Shown: positions 8,340 through 14,966 of the stretch, piece by piece
Position numbering within the stretch: position 1 is the stretch's first letter
Layout of the letters: every line of letters begins with the position of its first letter
Source of the DNA: an uncultured Pseudomonadota bacterium
GTDB lineage: Bacteria > Pseudomonadota > Gammaproteobacteria > Burkholderiales > Rhodocyclaceae
Assembly: GCA_946479855.1 (NCBI GenBank)
Contig: CAMLHL010000021.1
Location: 1 to 37,999 of the forward strand
Direction: 5' to 3'
Length of the DNA: 37,999 nucleotides
Made by a program: the position numbers and the translations under genes
Notes under the pieces: generated by a model
Databases searched by the model: none
Told to the model about the DNA's origin: nothing
Seen by the model: only the letters and a program-made list of their open reading frames with translations

Positions 8340-8554
8340 AAGGTTTTCTCCTTTCCGGCCCGCCAATGCTCGCGCTGCTTATACTCGTCAAGCCAGGCAT
8401 CCAAGTCAAGCTTGTCATAAATACAGCGCCGCCCCAGCTTGATGGCCGGGACATTCAGTTCGGTGAGCAGCGTTACCCCGATACCGAGATAAGCCGCCGC
8501 CTGTTCCTTGGACAGACACCGAGCTGCAGGCAAAGGCAGGCCGTTGTCTTCCAT
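8207..8554 (-). CDS. AlpA-family excisionase/regulator
   Basis: A 115-aa protein whose first ~60 residues form an AlpA/MerR-like winged helix: CLSKEQAAAYLGIGVTLL, then PAIKLGRRCIYDKLDLDAWLDEY. Such proteins act as directionality factors or transcription regulators for neighbouring integrases. The start at 8554 lies one base after the rep stop. The C-terminal ~45 residues overlap the integrase start by 133 bases in another frame and have low-complexity composition. Those residues may be dispensable. Confidence 0.8.
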   Translation of the reverse strand: MEDNGLPLPAARCLSKEQAAAYLGIGVTLLTELNVPAIKLGRRCIYDKLDLDAWLDEYKQREHWRAGKEKTLWPVKSESSDDRTPGSGGFQQRSQTANAYAKALGLKTGKMQKPC

Positions 8555-8555
8555 G

Positions 8556-9935
8556 TCAGTTACCGTCCGATTCCTTGCGGTAGGCCCTGGCCTTGTTGCT
8601 CACTTCCTGGGCTTTCCGCTTGGCCTCATGTTCCGGGTCGTTGATGGCCGTGTTGTATTGCCGATGTTTCAGCGCCAAGCGTTCCGCGATGAAGTCATCG
8701 AACGGCAAGCCCAGCTCATAGGCTTTCTGCTCATGGTAGGCATAGGCATTCGCCAGGAAATCCTCCGCGCCATCATAGAGTTCCCCGGCTGGAAATCCAT
8801 GCTTCGCCATGTAGGAGAGAATAGCGCTGTAAGCTATCTGGAACAGCTTGTCATCGTTCGGGCTACGGGTAGGGCTAAAACGTTTCGCCAGGGGGCCGCC
8901 CTTGCTTTCCCAATCGACGGACGACAGGAACAGCCACAGAGGATGAATCGGCCAGCGCGAACGGGTTTTATCGTCATCGCTGGGCAGCGTCAGACGCAGC
9001 CATTCGGTAGTTGCATAGCTCCATAGGCCATTGAGGTGATTGAGAACCTCTGGGAGCTTGGAAAGGCCTTTCTGGGTCAACACTTCCCGCTTCATCTCGA
9101 ACTCAAGACGCCAGATCAAGCCTTGACCGTCCCCGCCTGATTTCTGCCACAAGGGAATAATCCATTCCTTGCCGCTGACGACGATCTCTAGCAGCTTGTT
9201 ATACAAACGGGCCGAGATGACTCCGCCAAGACCGACAGACCACCCCGAGAACTGCCCCGAAACCGCATAGGCATTGATCGACGAGGCACGAGTCACCCAG
9301 GCATGACGATCCCAGCTTTCCATATCGAATGAACTATAAAAATCGACAAACAAATCGATCCGGCTGACGTTGGCTGATTCCTTGATCTCACCAAGTTCGG
9401 ACAACACAGCATAGAGATGCTTTTCTGCCTCGACCGGGCCGACATGGGCCAGATACTTGGCCGATACCTTGACATAGGCCATTGGCGCTTTGTGGCCGGG
9501 CCGGGATAGCTGAATCCTGAATGCCCCATCTTCTAGGATGTAAGGAAATAGCGAAGCGCCTTTCTCCTTGACTTCAAAAATGTGACCACAGGCTGCCAAC
9601 TGGGCTTTGGCGACTTCGGCCGGGTCGTTCGACTTGGCGAATTCCTTTAGGGCCTTGAGCTGGGAATCAACATCTTTGGAGAGTTCGCCGGGATAGGAGA
9701 GATACAGACTATCAACACCCCAGCGCAGGGCTTTGAAGTTGTTATCTCCCTCATTGCAGTTATAGGGTGCTCTGTTAGTAGGGGGCGCACCCTCAAAGGC
9801 AGGTTCCGCCGCTTCACGGTCCCCGTCCGCCCGCGCGTCGCGCGCGGTGCGGGCGGGGCTGCGTGAAGTGGCGGTCGATTGCTGGATGAGTTGCGAACCT
9901 AGGTTATCGCGAACTGATTTGTGCTTGTGAGACAT
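8556..9935 (-). CDS. Plasmid/phage-type replication initiation protein
   Basis: A 459-aa protein. Residues 1-65 are a polar, probably disordered leader. The core has WGVDSLYLSY (72-81), SRIDLFVDF (191-199), ARLYNKLLEI (242-251) and WRLEFEMKREVL (275-286), a pattern resembling Rep_trans/replication-initiation-factor proteins of rolling-circle replicons. The C-terminus is charged and helical. ATG 9935 follows AAGGGAA by 8-9 bases. In a chromosomal element it would drive autonomous replication after excision. The exact family is judged by eye, and the nicking Tyr was not assigned. A strong hairpin lies inside codons 23-42. Confidence 0.72.
   Translation of the reverse strand: MSHKHKSVRDNLGSQLIQQSTATSRSPARTARDARADGDREAAEPAFEGAPPTNRAPYNCNEGDNNFKALRWGVDSLYLSYPGELSKDVDSQLKALKEFAKSNDPAEVAKAQLAACGHIFEVKEKGASLFPYILEDGAFRIQLSRPGHKAPMAYVKVSAKYLAHVGPVEAEKHLYAVLSELGEIKESANVSRIDLFVDFYSSFDMESWDRHAWVTRASSINAYAVSGQFSGWSVGLGGVISARLYNKLLEIVVSGKEWIIPLWQKSGGDGQGLIWRLEFEMKREVLTQKGLSKLPEVLNHLNGLWSYATTEWLRLTLPSDDDKTRSRWPIHPLWLFLSSVDWESKGGPLAKRFSPTRSPNDDKLFQIAYSAILSYMAKHGFPAGELYDGAEDFLANAYAYHEQKAYELGLPFDDFIAERLALKHRQYNTAINDPEHEAKRKAQEVSNKARAYRKESDGN
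9812..9868. repeat. 57-base near-perfect hairpin inside rep
   Basis: Three stacked paired blocks: 9812-9818 with 9862-9868 (CTTCACG/CGTGAAG), 9821-9830 with 9849-9858 (one G-T pair), and 9831-9837 with 9841-9847 around a TCG loop. That gives about 24 bp interrupted only by a small internal loop and a one-base bulge. It is a candidate replication origin or translational control structure. Confidence 0.7.
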
Positions 9936-10002
9936 ATCCGTTTTCCCTTTTGGGCTTGCCAGGCATGCATTTGCTTCCTGGAACGGATATGGAATTTAGG
10001 CA

Positions 10003-10821
10003 TCATCGGATGCGGGGGCGACCACCTGAAATTTGCTTTTGAGGTAGTTGAACGCGTTTTGATTCTGTGAACTGTTTTCGGAGGTTTTTTCGAGCGGTAG
10101 GAATATTCGGATAAAGCTTCAGTTGATGGACTAGAAGGTTTTCCAGTTGATCATCCGACATTTGATCAAAGCCCAATTCTCTGAGAACGCAGAGGGCGTA
10201 GCGAAGATCGCGGTAGGCCTCCCAGTGCTTCTTCGATGGCCCTTTGAGTGCGCTTTTTAGATGAATAAAAAATTGCTTATCGTTTTCCAATTCCGCTCTA
10301 GCCAGCCGATCCGAGAACGACGGACAAGAGAGGATGGAGCGATCCACACGCACGGCCTTGAAGAAGGCCTCTTTCCAATCAGGCGAAGTGCGTACCTCAG
10401 CCACCAAGTCTGACAAAGTGCGGTGATAAAGCATGATGGCGAGGATATTTCTCTGAAGCGCAACTGTCAGGCCAATGACATGTTTTTCTTTGAAGTTGCC
10501 ACCCTCGCCACCGGACCAATCATCAATGTCGTCGGCAAGAATGCTATTTAGTGCGGCTTGTTGGGGGTCGGCAGAAGCTGCCCATTCCATCAGTTGCCCG
10601 ACACGTCCGAGCGCAAAGAACAAGAGAGTCAAACTATCTAAAAAGGGAAGTTCATAGACCGTAGCCCAATAGAATTCCTTGTCGAGCAATTCGTCAATCC
10701 GCTTCCGTGGGGCTGCTCGTACTATTTGAGGGAGCTCTTTGATTTGGCTCCGAACCTCGGGGAGCGTCCGGACAAGCTCGCGGAATTGATCAAGGGTGAG
10801 TTTCCCGAATGCCTTTTCCAT
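10003..10821 (-). CDS. Hypothetical protein of the integrative element (272 aa)
   Basis: I do not recognise this family. The protein is 272 aa, mostly alpha-helical in appearance, with no signal peptide and no clear membrane helix. The stretch LPFLDSLTLLFFALGRVGQLMEW (about 59-81) is hydrophobic but broken by polar residues. The C-terminus is basic (KNLRKQF...SGGRPRIR), which would suit nucleic-acid contact. ATG 10821 has no strong ribosome site. Rep starts about 70 bases downstream of its stop, on the same strand. Its position between rep and cargo suggests an element-specific role such as regulation, copy control or defence; none of these can be shown. Confidence 0.7.
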   Translation of the reverse strand: MEKAFGKLTLDQFRELVRTLPEVRSQIKELPQIVRAAPRKRIDELLDKEFYWATVYELPFLDSLTLLFFALGRVGQLMEWAASADPQQAALNSILADDIDDWSGGEGGNFKEKHVIGLTVALQRNILAIMLYHRTLSDLVAEVRTSPDWKEAFFKAVRVDRSILSCPSFSDRLARAELENDKQFFIHLKSALKGPSKKHWEAYRDLRYALCVLRELGFDQMSDDQLENLLVHQLKLYPNIPTARKNLRKQFTESKRVQLPQKQISGGRPRIR

Positions 10822-10830
10822 TCAATTTAA

Positions 10831-11055
10831 TGCCTATGTCTGCAACTGACCCTCAGCGGACCTTCATCTGTCGAGCGTAGCGAAGGCAGCTTACTGAGCA
10901 AAGCCGACGCTCAGGGGTTTGCTGATGGCGAACTCCTCGGCCTAAGCCATTTTTTGGCCTCCGGCCAGTATCAAGCGGCAATGCGCCTGTTACTTACCTT
11001 TCAGCCTCTGGCAGTGGTCAATGGCCGCCTTCGTTACCATGCGCTACCCAATTGA
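10831..11055 (+). other. Open frame of 74 codons without a start
   Basis: Part of the 10822-11272 gap. The frame is open from just after a TAA (10828-10830) to TGA at 11053-11055. It encodes a protein-like C-terminal sequence (KADAQGFADGELLGLSHFLA, then YQAAMRLLLTFQPLAVVNG). No ATG or GTG precedes the conserved-looking part. A short ATG-initiated frame at 10835 stops at once in another frame. It could be a frameshifted remnant or chance. Confidence 0.3.
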
Positions 11056-11093
11056 CCTAAATCAACGGCCTCGGTCTCTCCGATATTTACAAT
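11052..11093 (+). promoter_or_regulatory. FNR/CRP-type box with a matching -10, class II arrangement
   Basis: TTGAC-CTAA-ATCAA (11052-11065) matches the FNR consensus TTGAT-N4-ATCAA in 9 of 10 positions. TACAAT (11088-11093) matches TATAAT in 5 of 6. Centre-to-centre distance is 32 bases, which puts the box at about -41.5. It reads toward the lipoprotein-like gene at 11273, with a leader of about 170 bases. Confidence 0.6.
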
Positions 11094-11109
11094 CCCCGGC
11101 CGCCGGCGA

Positions 11110-11123
11110 CCGCTACGTAGCGG
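11110..11123. repeat. 14-base perfect palindrome in the cargo-gene leader
   Basis: CCGCTACGTAGCGG, within the predicted 5' leader of the gene at 11273. It is followed by an A-rich run, so it is not a plus-strand terminator. It may be an operator or an mRNA stem. Confidence 0.4.
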
Positions 11124-11272
11124 GGAAAAATAAAATTCGGCTACTCAAAAAAAGAGTTCGACGCAGCAATTCACAAGAATGAGGACATTGTCTTCTTCCG
11201 TTTATCGGTGCGGCCGGAATCGGTCAGCGCCACAGAGATATATTTTTGATCAATAGAAAGAAGAATCGGAGC

Positions 11273-12538
11273 ATGGCGAAAAAACGAATCACAGGGGATG
11301 CGCGTCACGCAATGAAGGCACTTACGGTCGCTGTCCTTGGCGGGGCCATTGCAATTAATGCCTGTGCAAAGGACATTCGAGATCAGACGGAAGTGGTCAC
11401 TGGAAAGGCAGAGCTGGTGGTCCCCGGCATGACCGCACAACAGGTCGCAGCCCAGGTGAAGGATGCGCTCTCGCAATGGGCGATTCCGGCGAATGTGAAT
11501 TTCCGAAGCATGCCTTCGACAATCCCGGCCCGCCCCGATGAACCGAGTTCGACGCAGAAATATTACAACGGTGCGCCGGCGGTTTCGTACCAGTGCGGTA
11601 CCGCATACGCTGAGATTACCAAGCTGCCACCCCCAGTGAAGAATGCCTTCGCTTTCATTGCGGAAGGACTTCAGGCCTGTGTGTATCCCTTCCAGAAGGG
11701 CGCCAAGGTCTATCTGCTGCATACCCGCGTGAAGAAGCTTGAATCGCTGACCTCGGGCCTGTTCGGTGGCATCACCAAGGCCATTCAGGGCACGGACGAC
11801 GAGTGGATCACCAAGCAGATGAACGAGAACATTGCCTTGATCAAGAAGAACATCCCGACCCTGCTGGTCGAGAAGATCGAAATCCCGGGTGCAGAGACGC
11901 AAGAGCCGGACAAGGAAGCCGTAGCCGCGCTGATCCCGGAAAAGGTGGCGCTACCGCCCCCGGCGCCGGTTCAGGTTCAGGCAGTTGCCCAGCCGCAAGC
12001 GGTCGTTGCTGCGCCGGCCACTCCGATGCAGGCAAAGATTGAAGCGCGCAAGAACCTGACCGGTATGGGCCTGCAGTACCATTCGCAGGAACAGTTCGTC
12101 GCCGCTATCCGGCGCAAGGATGATGTGGCCGTCCAGTTGTTCTTAGACGCTGGCGGCATTGACCTCACGGCCAAGGAAAAGGGGAAGACCTTCGAGACCA
12201 TCGCCTCGGAAGCCGGGGCACCGGAGATCGCCAAAATGATCGCTGGCAAGCTGGCCGCCCCCGCGCCGGCAGACACGCCCGCGCCGGCACCCGCAGCGTC
12301 GCCGGCCCCAACGGCTGCTGCACCGCTGACCACGGAACAGAAGCGCATCGCTACGGACAAGACCCTGGCAAGCTTCTCGCCGGAGGATCGGGCCAAGATC
12401 GAGGAGATGATGCAGAGCATCCCGGCCGAGGCGACGCCGGATCAGCGCGAGGCCTATCGCGGCCAGTTGATCACGACTTATGTCTCGATCAAGCGCTTCA
12501 CCGATCGGATCGATCCGGACACCGGCCGCCTGCGCTGA
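11273..12538 (+). CDS. Lipoprotein-like protein with an ankyrin-like segment
   Basis: A 421-aa protein. The N-terminus MAKKR..MKALTVAVLGGAIAINAC looks like a signal peptide, with a lipobox-like INAC at Cys31; ordinary cleavage at ACA is also possible. Residues ~40-215 form a domain I do not recognise (VVPGMTAQQVAAQVKDAL...YQCGTAYAEITKLPPPVKNAF). A Pro/Ala-rich linker follows. About 272-325 resemble a single ankyrin-type unit (FVAAIRRKDDVAVQLFLDAGG). Another Ala/Pro linker and a helical tail complete it. ATG 11273 is chosen; MKALT at 11312 and TTG 11246 are alternatives. It is the only plus-strand cargo of the element and lies behind an FNR-type promoter. Confidence 0.72.
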   Translation: MAKKRITGDARHAMKALTVAVLGGAIAINACAKDIRDQTEVVTGKAELVVPGMTAQQVAAQVKDALSQWAIPANVNFRSMPSTIPARPDEPSSTQKYYNGAPAVSYQCGTAYAEITKLPPPVKNAFAFIAEGLQACVYPFQKGAKVYLLHTRVKKLESLTSGLFGGITKAIQGTDDEWITKQMNENIALIKKNIPTLLVEKIEIPGAETQEPDKEAVAALIPEKVALPPPAPVQVQAVAQPQAVVAAPATPMQAKIEARKNLTGMGLQYHSQEQFVAAIRRKDDVAVQLFLDAGGIDLTAKEKGKTFETIASEAGAPEIAKMIAGKLAAPAPADTPAPAPAASPAPTAAAPLTTEQKRIATDKTLASFSPEDRAKIEEMMQSIPAEATPDQREAYRGQLITTYVSIKRFTDRIDPDTGRLR

Positions 12539-12564
12539 CCCCCGCCGAAAGCGATACTCCGATG

Positions 12565-12590
12565 GCCGGTTTTGCCGGCTATTTTCGTTG
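12565..12590 (+). terminator. Terminator of the cargo gene
   Basis: GCCGG (12565-12569) and CCGGC (12575-12579) enclose a TTTTG loop and are followed by TATTTTCGTT. It sits 27 bases after the stop codon. The stem is short. Confidence 0.5.
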
Positions 12591-12887
12591 ACGGCGAACG
12601 TCCGCCCGCGGGGAGAAATGGGGGCGTTCGGCTGAGCGCAGAGCGTTCGGTCACGTGCCTACAGCGGACTGGCCTGCGTTATAGAGCTATGGCCGCTCCG
12701 GCCAAGTAGTACGAATAGGTTATCCGGCAGCTTTGCGATTGGAGCAGCCCTATGAATGTCCGCTGTTCAGAATGGCTGACAGTCTGGTTGTGGCCGAAAT
12801 CAGAACGTGACAAAAAAACCGCCTTTCGGCGGTTCTTGGCGAGTATTGGCGGGTCAATTGATTGATTAAATTGGCTATTTTTTCGAT
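12591..12887. other. Non-coding end of the element
   Basis: About 300 bases between the cargo-gene terminator and attR. One hairpin is clear (12817-12834). A 37-codon frame at 12752-12865 runs through that hairpin and is not credited as a gene. Nothing else was recognised. Confidence 0.5.
12811..12834 (-). terminator. Strong rho-independent terminator (minus strand)
   Basis: AACCGCC (12817-12823) pairs with GGCGGTT (12828-12834) around a 4-base loop. Read on the minus strand it has a GAAA loop and a run of seven U. It would stop minus-strand transcription entering the element from the attR side. Confidence 0.7.
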
Positions 12888-12918
12888 TTCGTAATCAGTA
12901 GGTCGAGTGTTCGATTCA
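12888..12918 (+). repeat. Attachment site attR (tRNA-Thr 3' fragment)
   Basis: 31 bases identical to 7207-7237. Similarity then continues through position 12932 (CCA), with two substitutions: C to G in the T stem and A to T at the discriminator base. This should be the displaced chromosomal end of the tRNA gene. Confidence 0.88.
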
Positions 12919-12948
12919 GTTCAACGGCTCCATTAGATTCAAGCGCTT

Positions 12949-12977
12949 AGGCCAATTCTTCGGGGTTGGCCTTTTTG
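12949..12977 (+). terminator. Orphaned tRNA-Thr terminator
   Basis: AGGCCAA (12949-12955) pairs with TTGGCCT (12966-12972), followed by TTTTG. It lies 17 bases after the displaced tRNA 3' end, so it was probably the original terminator before the element inserted. Confidence 0.65.
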
Positions 12978-13216
12978 TTTTCTGGTGCCATTGCTCCCCT
13001 GTTGCTCCTTCGGCGAATAATTCTCGATAGTCATTTGTGGCAGCCAATGTGCCGGATGCGTTCGACTTCCGCTTGCTTGGGGGCTAGCCGTGAGCATGTT
13101 CTAGTCAAAGGGCTCCGGACACCTCATCCAGCCAGAAAGAGAGATTGCCGGTCTTGCCAACCGTAGTCCCAACGACCGGTTTCCACAGGAAGTGCTGACG
13201 GACGGTGAATCTAGCA
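12978..13216. other. Intergenic region beyond attR
   Basis: No gene with a start and ribosome site was seen. On the minus strand, 13105-13200 reads KPVVGTTVGKTGNLSFWLDE and then stops, which looks protein-like but has no start. It may be a gene fragment or chance. Confidence 0.35.
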
Positions 13217-13245
13217 AAAAAGCCCTCTGTACATGCGGAGGGCTT
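13215..13245 (-). terminator. Terminator of the DAHEGY-protein gene
   Basis: AAGCCCTC (13220-13227) pairs with GAGGGCTT (13238-13245). On the minus strand it is followed by a run of T. It lies 105 bases downstream of the gene that ends at 13350. Confidence 0.75.
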
Positions 13246-13254
13246 CGAAGGTGG

Positions 13255-13288
13255 GGCAGGCGGGGACCCTGCAGGGTCCCCCGCTGCC
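13255..13288. repeat. 34-base GC-rich palindrome
   Basis: The core GGGGACCCTGCAGGGTCCCC (13262-13281) is a perfect 20-base palindrome. Pairing extends to GGCAG/CTGCC at 13255-13288 with two mismatches. It lies between the DAHEGY gene and its terminator, so the transcript would carry a very stable stem. Confidence 0.6.
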
Positions 13289-13349
13289 GATATGCAGCCT
13301 ATCCGACTATGAGAGCGGGCTGGCGCGAGGTGCCCTGCGCGTCGCGGAC

Positions 13350-13670
13350 TCAGAGCTTGCTGGTAATGCCGCGCCGATAACCTTCGTGCGCATCGGCAGC
13401 CGATGCCACTCCACCGGAAATCACCGTGTTCGCGGGGCCATGGTCCTGGTCCCACGCTTGTGGGCCGGCTTCCGTTAGGACGCGAGTGCCACCCTGGGGG
13501 GCAACAAACACGGTTTTTGCGGCAAGGGGCGCAGCGGCGCGATCGTTCTGCGCACGCTTGCCTAGAATACCGCGCTGGTAGCCTTCGTGTGCATCATCTG
13601 CGGCGAAGGCTTGCCCCCCGAAGGCGGACAGGGCGGTTAGGGCGATGGCGACGGATAACGTTGCTTTCAT
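13350..13670 (-). CDS. Small secreted protein with two DAHEGY motifs
   Basis: A 106-aa protein starting MKATLSVAIALTALSAFGGQAFA, a clear Sec signal peptide with cleavage near AFA-A. The mature part is about 83 aa. It begins with DDAHEGYQRGILGK and ends with AADAHEGYRRGITSKL, so the same motif frames a Gly/Ala-rich middle. GGAG lies 7 bases before the ATG. I do not recognise the family. It is divergent from an NsrR/Rrf2-type regulator and has its own sigma70-type promoter with NsrR-like half-sites over it, so it may be a periplasmic protein made under nitrosative or iron-sulfur stress (inference). Confidence 0.82.
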   Translation of the reverse strand: MKATLSVAIALTALSAFGGQAFAADDAHEGYQRGILGKRAQNDRAAAPLAAKTVFVAPQGGTRVLTEAGPQAWDQDHGPANTVISGGVASAADAHEGYRRGITSKL

Positions 13671-13813
13671 ATCAATTCTCCAAAAATTAAAGAGGCTAGA
13701 AACAAGTGCCAGTAGGACGGAAAAACAGTGGCGAAGAGATGGTCGGTGGCGCCCGTCTGTTGCGCCGGCTTCCAAACACGCTGCCTTCGGCAACGGCTCA
13801 TCGGGTAAAGCGG

Positions 13814-13842
13814 AATATAAAATGAATCTTTAAAAGAGTCAA
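13814..13842 (-). promoter_or_regulatory. Promoter of the DAHEGY-protein gene
   Basis: On the minus strand TTGACT (13842-13837), 17-base spacer, TATATT (13819-13814). Each hexamer matches the sigma70 consensus in 5 of 6 positions. The leader is about 135 bases. Confidence 0.65.
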
Positions 13843-13859
13843 ATAAAATGCATCTTTAA
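13819..13859. promoter_or_regulatory. Tandem NsrR-like half-sites
   Basis: AAAATGAATCTTTAA (13819-13833) and AAAATGCATCTTTAA (13845-13859) differ by one base and start 26 bases apart. On the minus strand the second contains AAGATGCATTT, an exact match to the NsrR half-site AAGATGCYTTT. A partial inverted partner (13834-13844) makes a 23-base palindrome-like site. They overlap the -35 and spacer of the minus-strand promoter and the -35 region of the regulator gene. Confidence 0.55.
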
Positions 13860-13924
13860 GATTTTTTCCCCTATACTGAGAAAGGTTTTTGTCGAGCTCC
13901 CTCAACAGGATTGCAACTGAGAAA

Positions 13925-14362
13925 ATGCATATCACTCAGCACACGGATTACGGCCTGCGGGTCCTCATCTATTTGGGCACCAATACCGACCGGCTCGTTA
14001 CCATCCGGGAAATTTCGGAGTGTTTCGACGTCTCGAACAGCCACTTGATGAAGGTGGTAAACCACCTTATTCGGGAGAAATTCATCGAGGGGGTGCGGGG
14101 CAAAGGGGGCGGGGTGCGCTTGGAACGTGCCGCCGGGGAGATTGTCGTCGGTGATGTGGTGCGGCGCCTGGAGCAAGGTTGGGAACTAGTGGAGTGCTTC
14201 GGCGAAGGCTGCAGCTGTCTTCTCGACCCGAACTGCAAATTGAAAAGCACGCTGGCGAACGCGTTGCAGGCTTTCCTGCGCGTGCTCGATCAAGTCACTC
14301 TCGCCGATCTGTTGGGAACGCCCGAGGCCAAGCTGCTGCAGGTGATCAGGCGCATTGGCTGA
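13925..14362 (+). CDS. nsrR: NsrR-like Rrf2-family regulator
   Basis: A 145-aa protein. The N-terminal winged helix MHITQHTDYGLRVLIYLG matches NsrR closely, with recognition region VSNSHLMKVVNHLIREKFIEGVRGKGGGVRL. The cluster-binding region ECFGEGCSCLLDPNCKL gives Cys at 91, 96, 98 and 104. E. coli NsrR uses C91, C96 and C102, so the last Cys is shifted and an extra one (C98) is present. NsrR holds a nitric-oxide-sensitive Fe-S cluster and represses NO-response genes. The start is ATG 13925; a TTG 36 bases earlier would also be in frame. TATACT at 13872-13877 is a likely -10. Confidence 0.82.
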   Translation: MHITQHTDYGLRVLIYLGTNTDRLVTIREISECFDVSNSHLMKVVNHLIREKFIEGVRGKGGGVRLERAAGEIVVGDVVRRLEQGWELVECFGEGCSCLLDPNCKLKSTLANALQAFLRVLDQVTLADLLGTPEAKLLQVIRRIG

Positions 14363-14460
14363 GGCGTGGTGGCACACCGTGCACGTCGAACAAAATAAGA
14401 GCGACTGTGACTGTCCAATGCCCATGGATGGTCCATCGCTAGATGTCACACAGGCGATAA

Positions 14461-14732
14461 CGGTTTTTTGATCGACTCTCCGCGTGGCACTACTACGGCT
14501 CCGAACCAGATCGTCTGCTTGGTGAGCAGAAGTGTGCGATTAATCGACTGACTTTCCTAAACTACGACTGTCGGGTTGATTACAAACTGGCTGGCAATGA
14601 GATTCTGACAACGGCTCGCTGTTTGGCCAACGCGGTTCCAATGCCTTGTTTCCGCAAATGCATAACCCCGAGCTGCTGTCCAAATACGCCACGAGCAATT
14701 CCATTCCGGCCGTCAAATCGACGAGGGTCTGA
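14461..14732 (+). pseudogene. Frameshifted gene fragment, unidentified
   Basis: Within the 600-base gap 14363-14966. One frame, open after TAA 14458, reads WHYYGSEPDRLLGEQKCAIN, then DYKLAGNEILTTARCLANAV to about 14636. A second frame continues with SNALFPQMHNPELLSKYATS and ends IPAVKSTRV at TGA 14730-14732. The two join into a plausible single C-terminal sequence with one frameshift near 14637. There is no start. I do not recognise the parent family. Confidence 0.5.
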
Positions 14733-14833
14733 CCATGACTGTTTTCTCATGAGAGCAGCGTTAACGCTAAACAGCCTCAGTTAATCCATTAGAAACAATG
14801 ACTTATCTCGTTTGTGAATTATGTGTATTGAGT

Positions 14834-14862
14834 ATGACAAAGTAAAAGTCATGGTATATAGT
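14834..14862 (+). promoter_or_regulatory. Promoter of the cytochrome c gene
   Basis: ATGACA (14834-14839), 17-base spacer, TATAGT (14857-14862): each hexamer matches sigma70 in 5 of 6. It lies about 105 bases before the start codon. No convincing FNR box is centred near -41.5. Confidence 0.5.
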
Positions 14863-14966
14863 GAATTAGCAATGGTTGATATTCCGACCCATTGCCTGAC
14901 GTGCGGTGCTGTTGCTCTCTGTAACAGTCTGCAAACCGACGCATCCTTGTTTCAGGGGAGATCAAA

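Noticed and set aside
7905..8366. Two separate genes for the integrase halves
   Set aside because: Both halves are in the same frame, separated only by one TAG, and the second has no ribosome site.
11171..11902. Long minus-strand open frame opposite the cargo gene
   Set aside because: It overlaps a plus-strand gene with signal peptide, linkers and a promoter. The minus frame has no ribosome site and no recognisable domain.
12752..12865. 37-codon frame with GGAG upstream
   Set aside because: It runs through a strong hairpin terminator and has no protein-like features. Probably chance.
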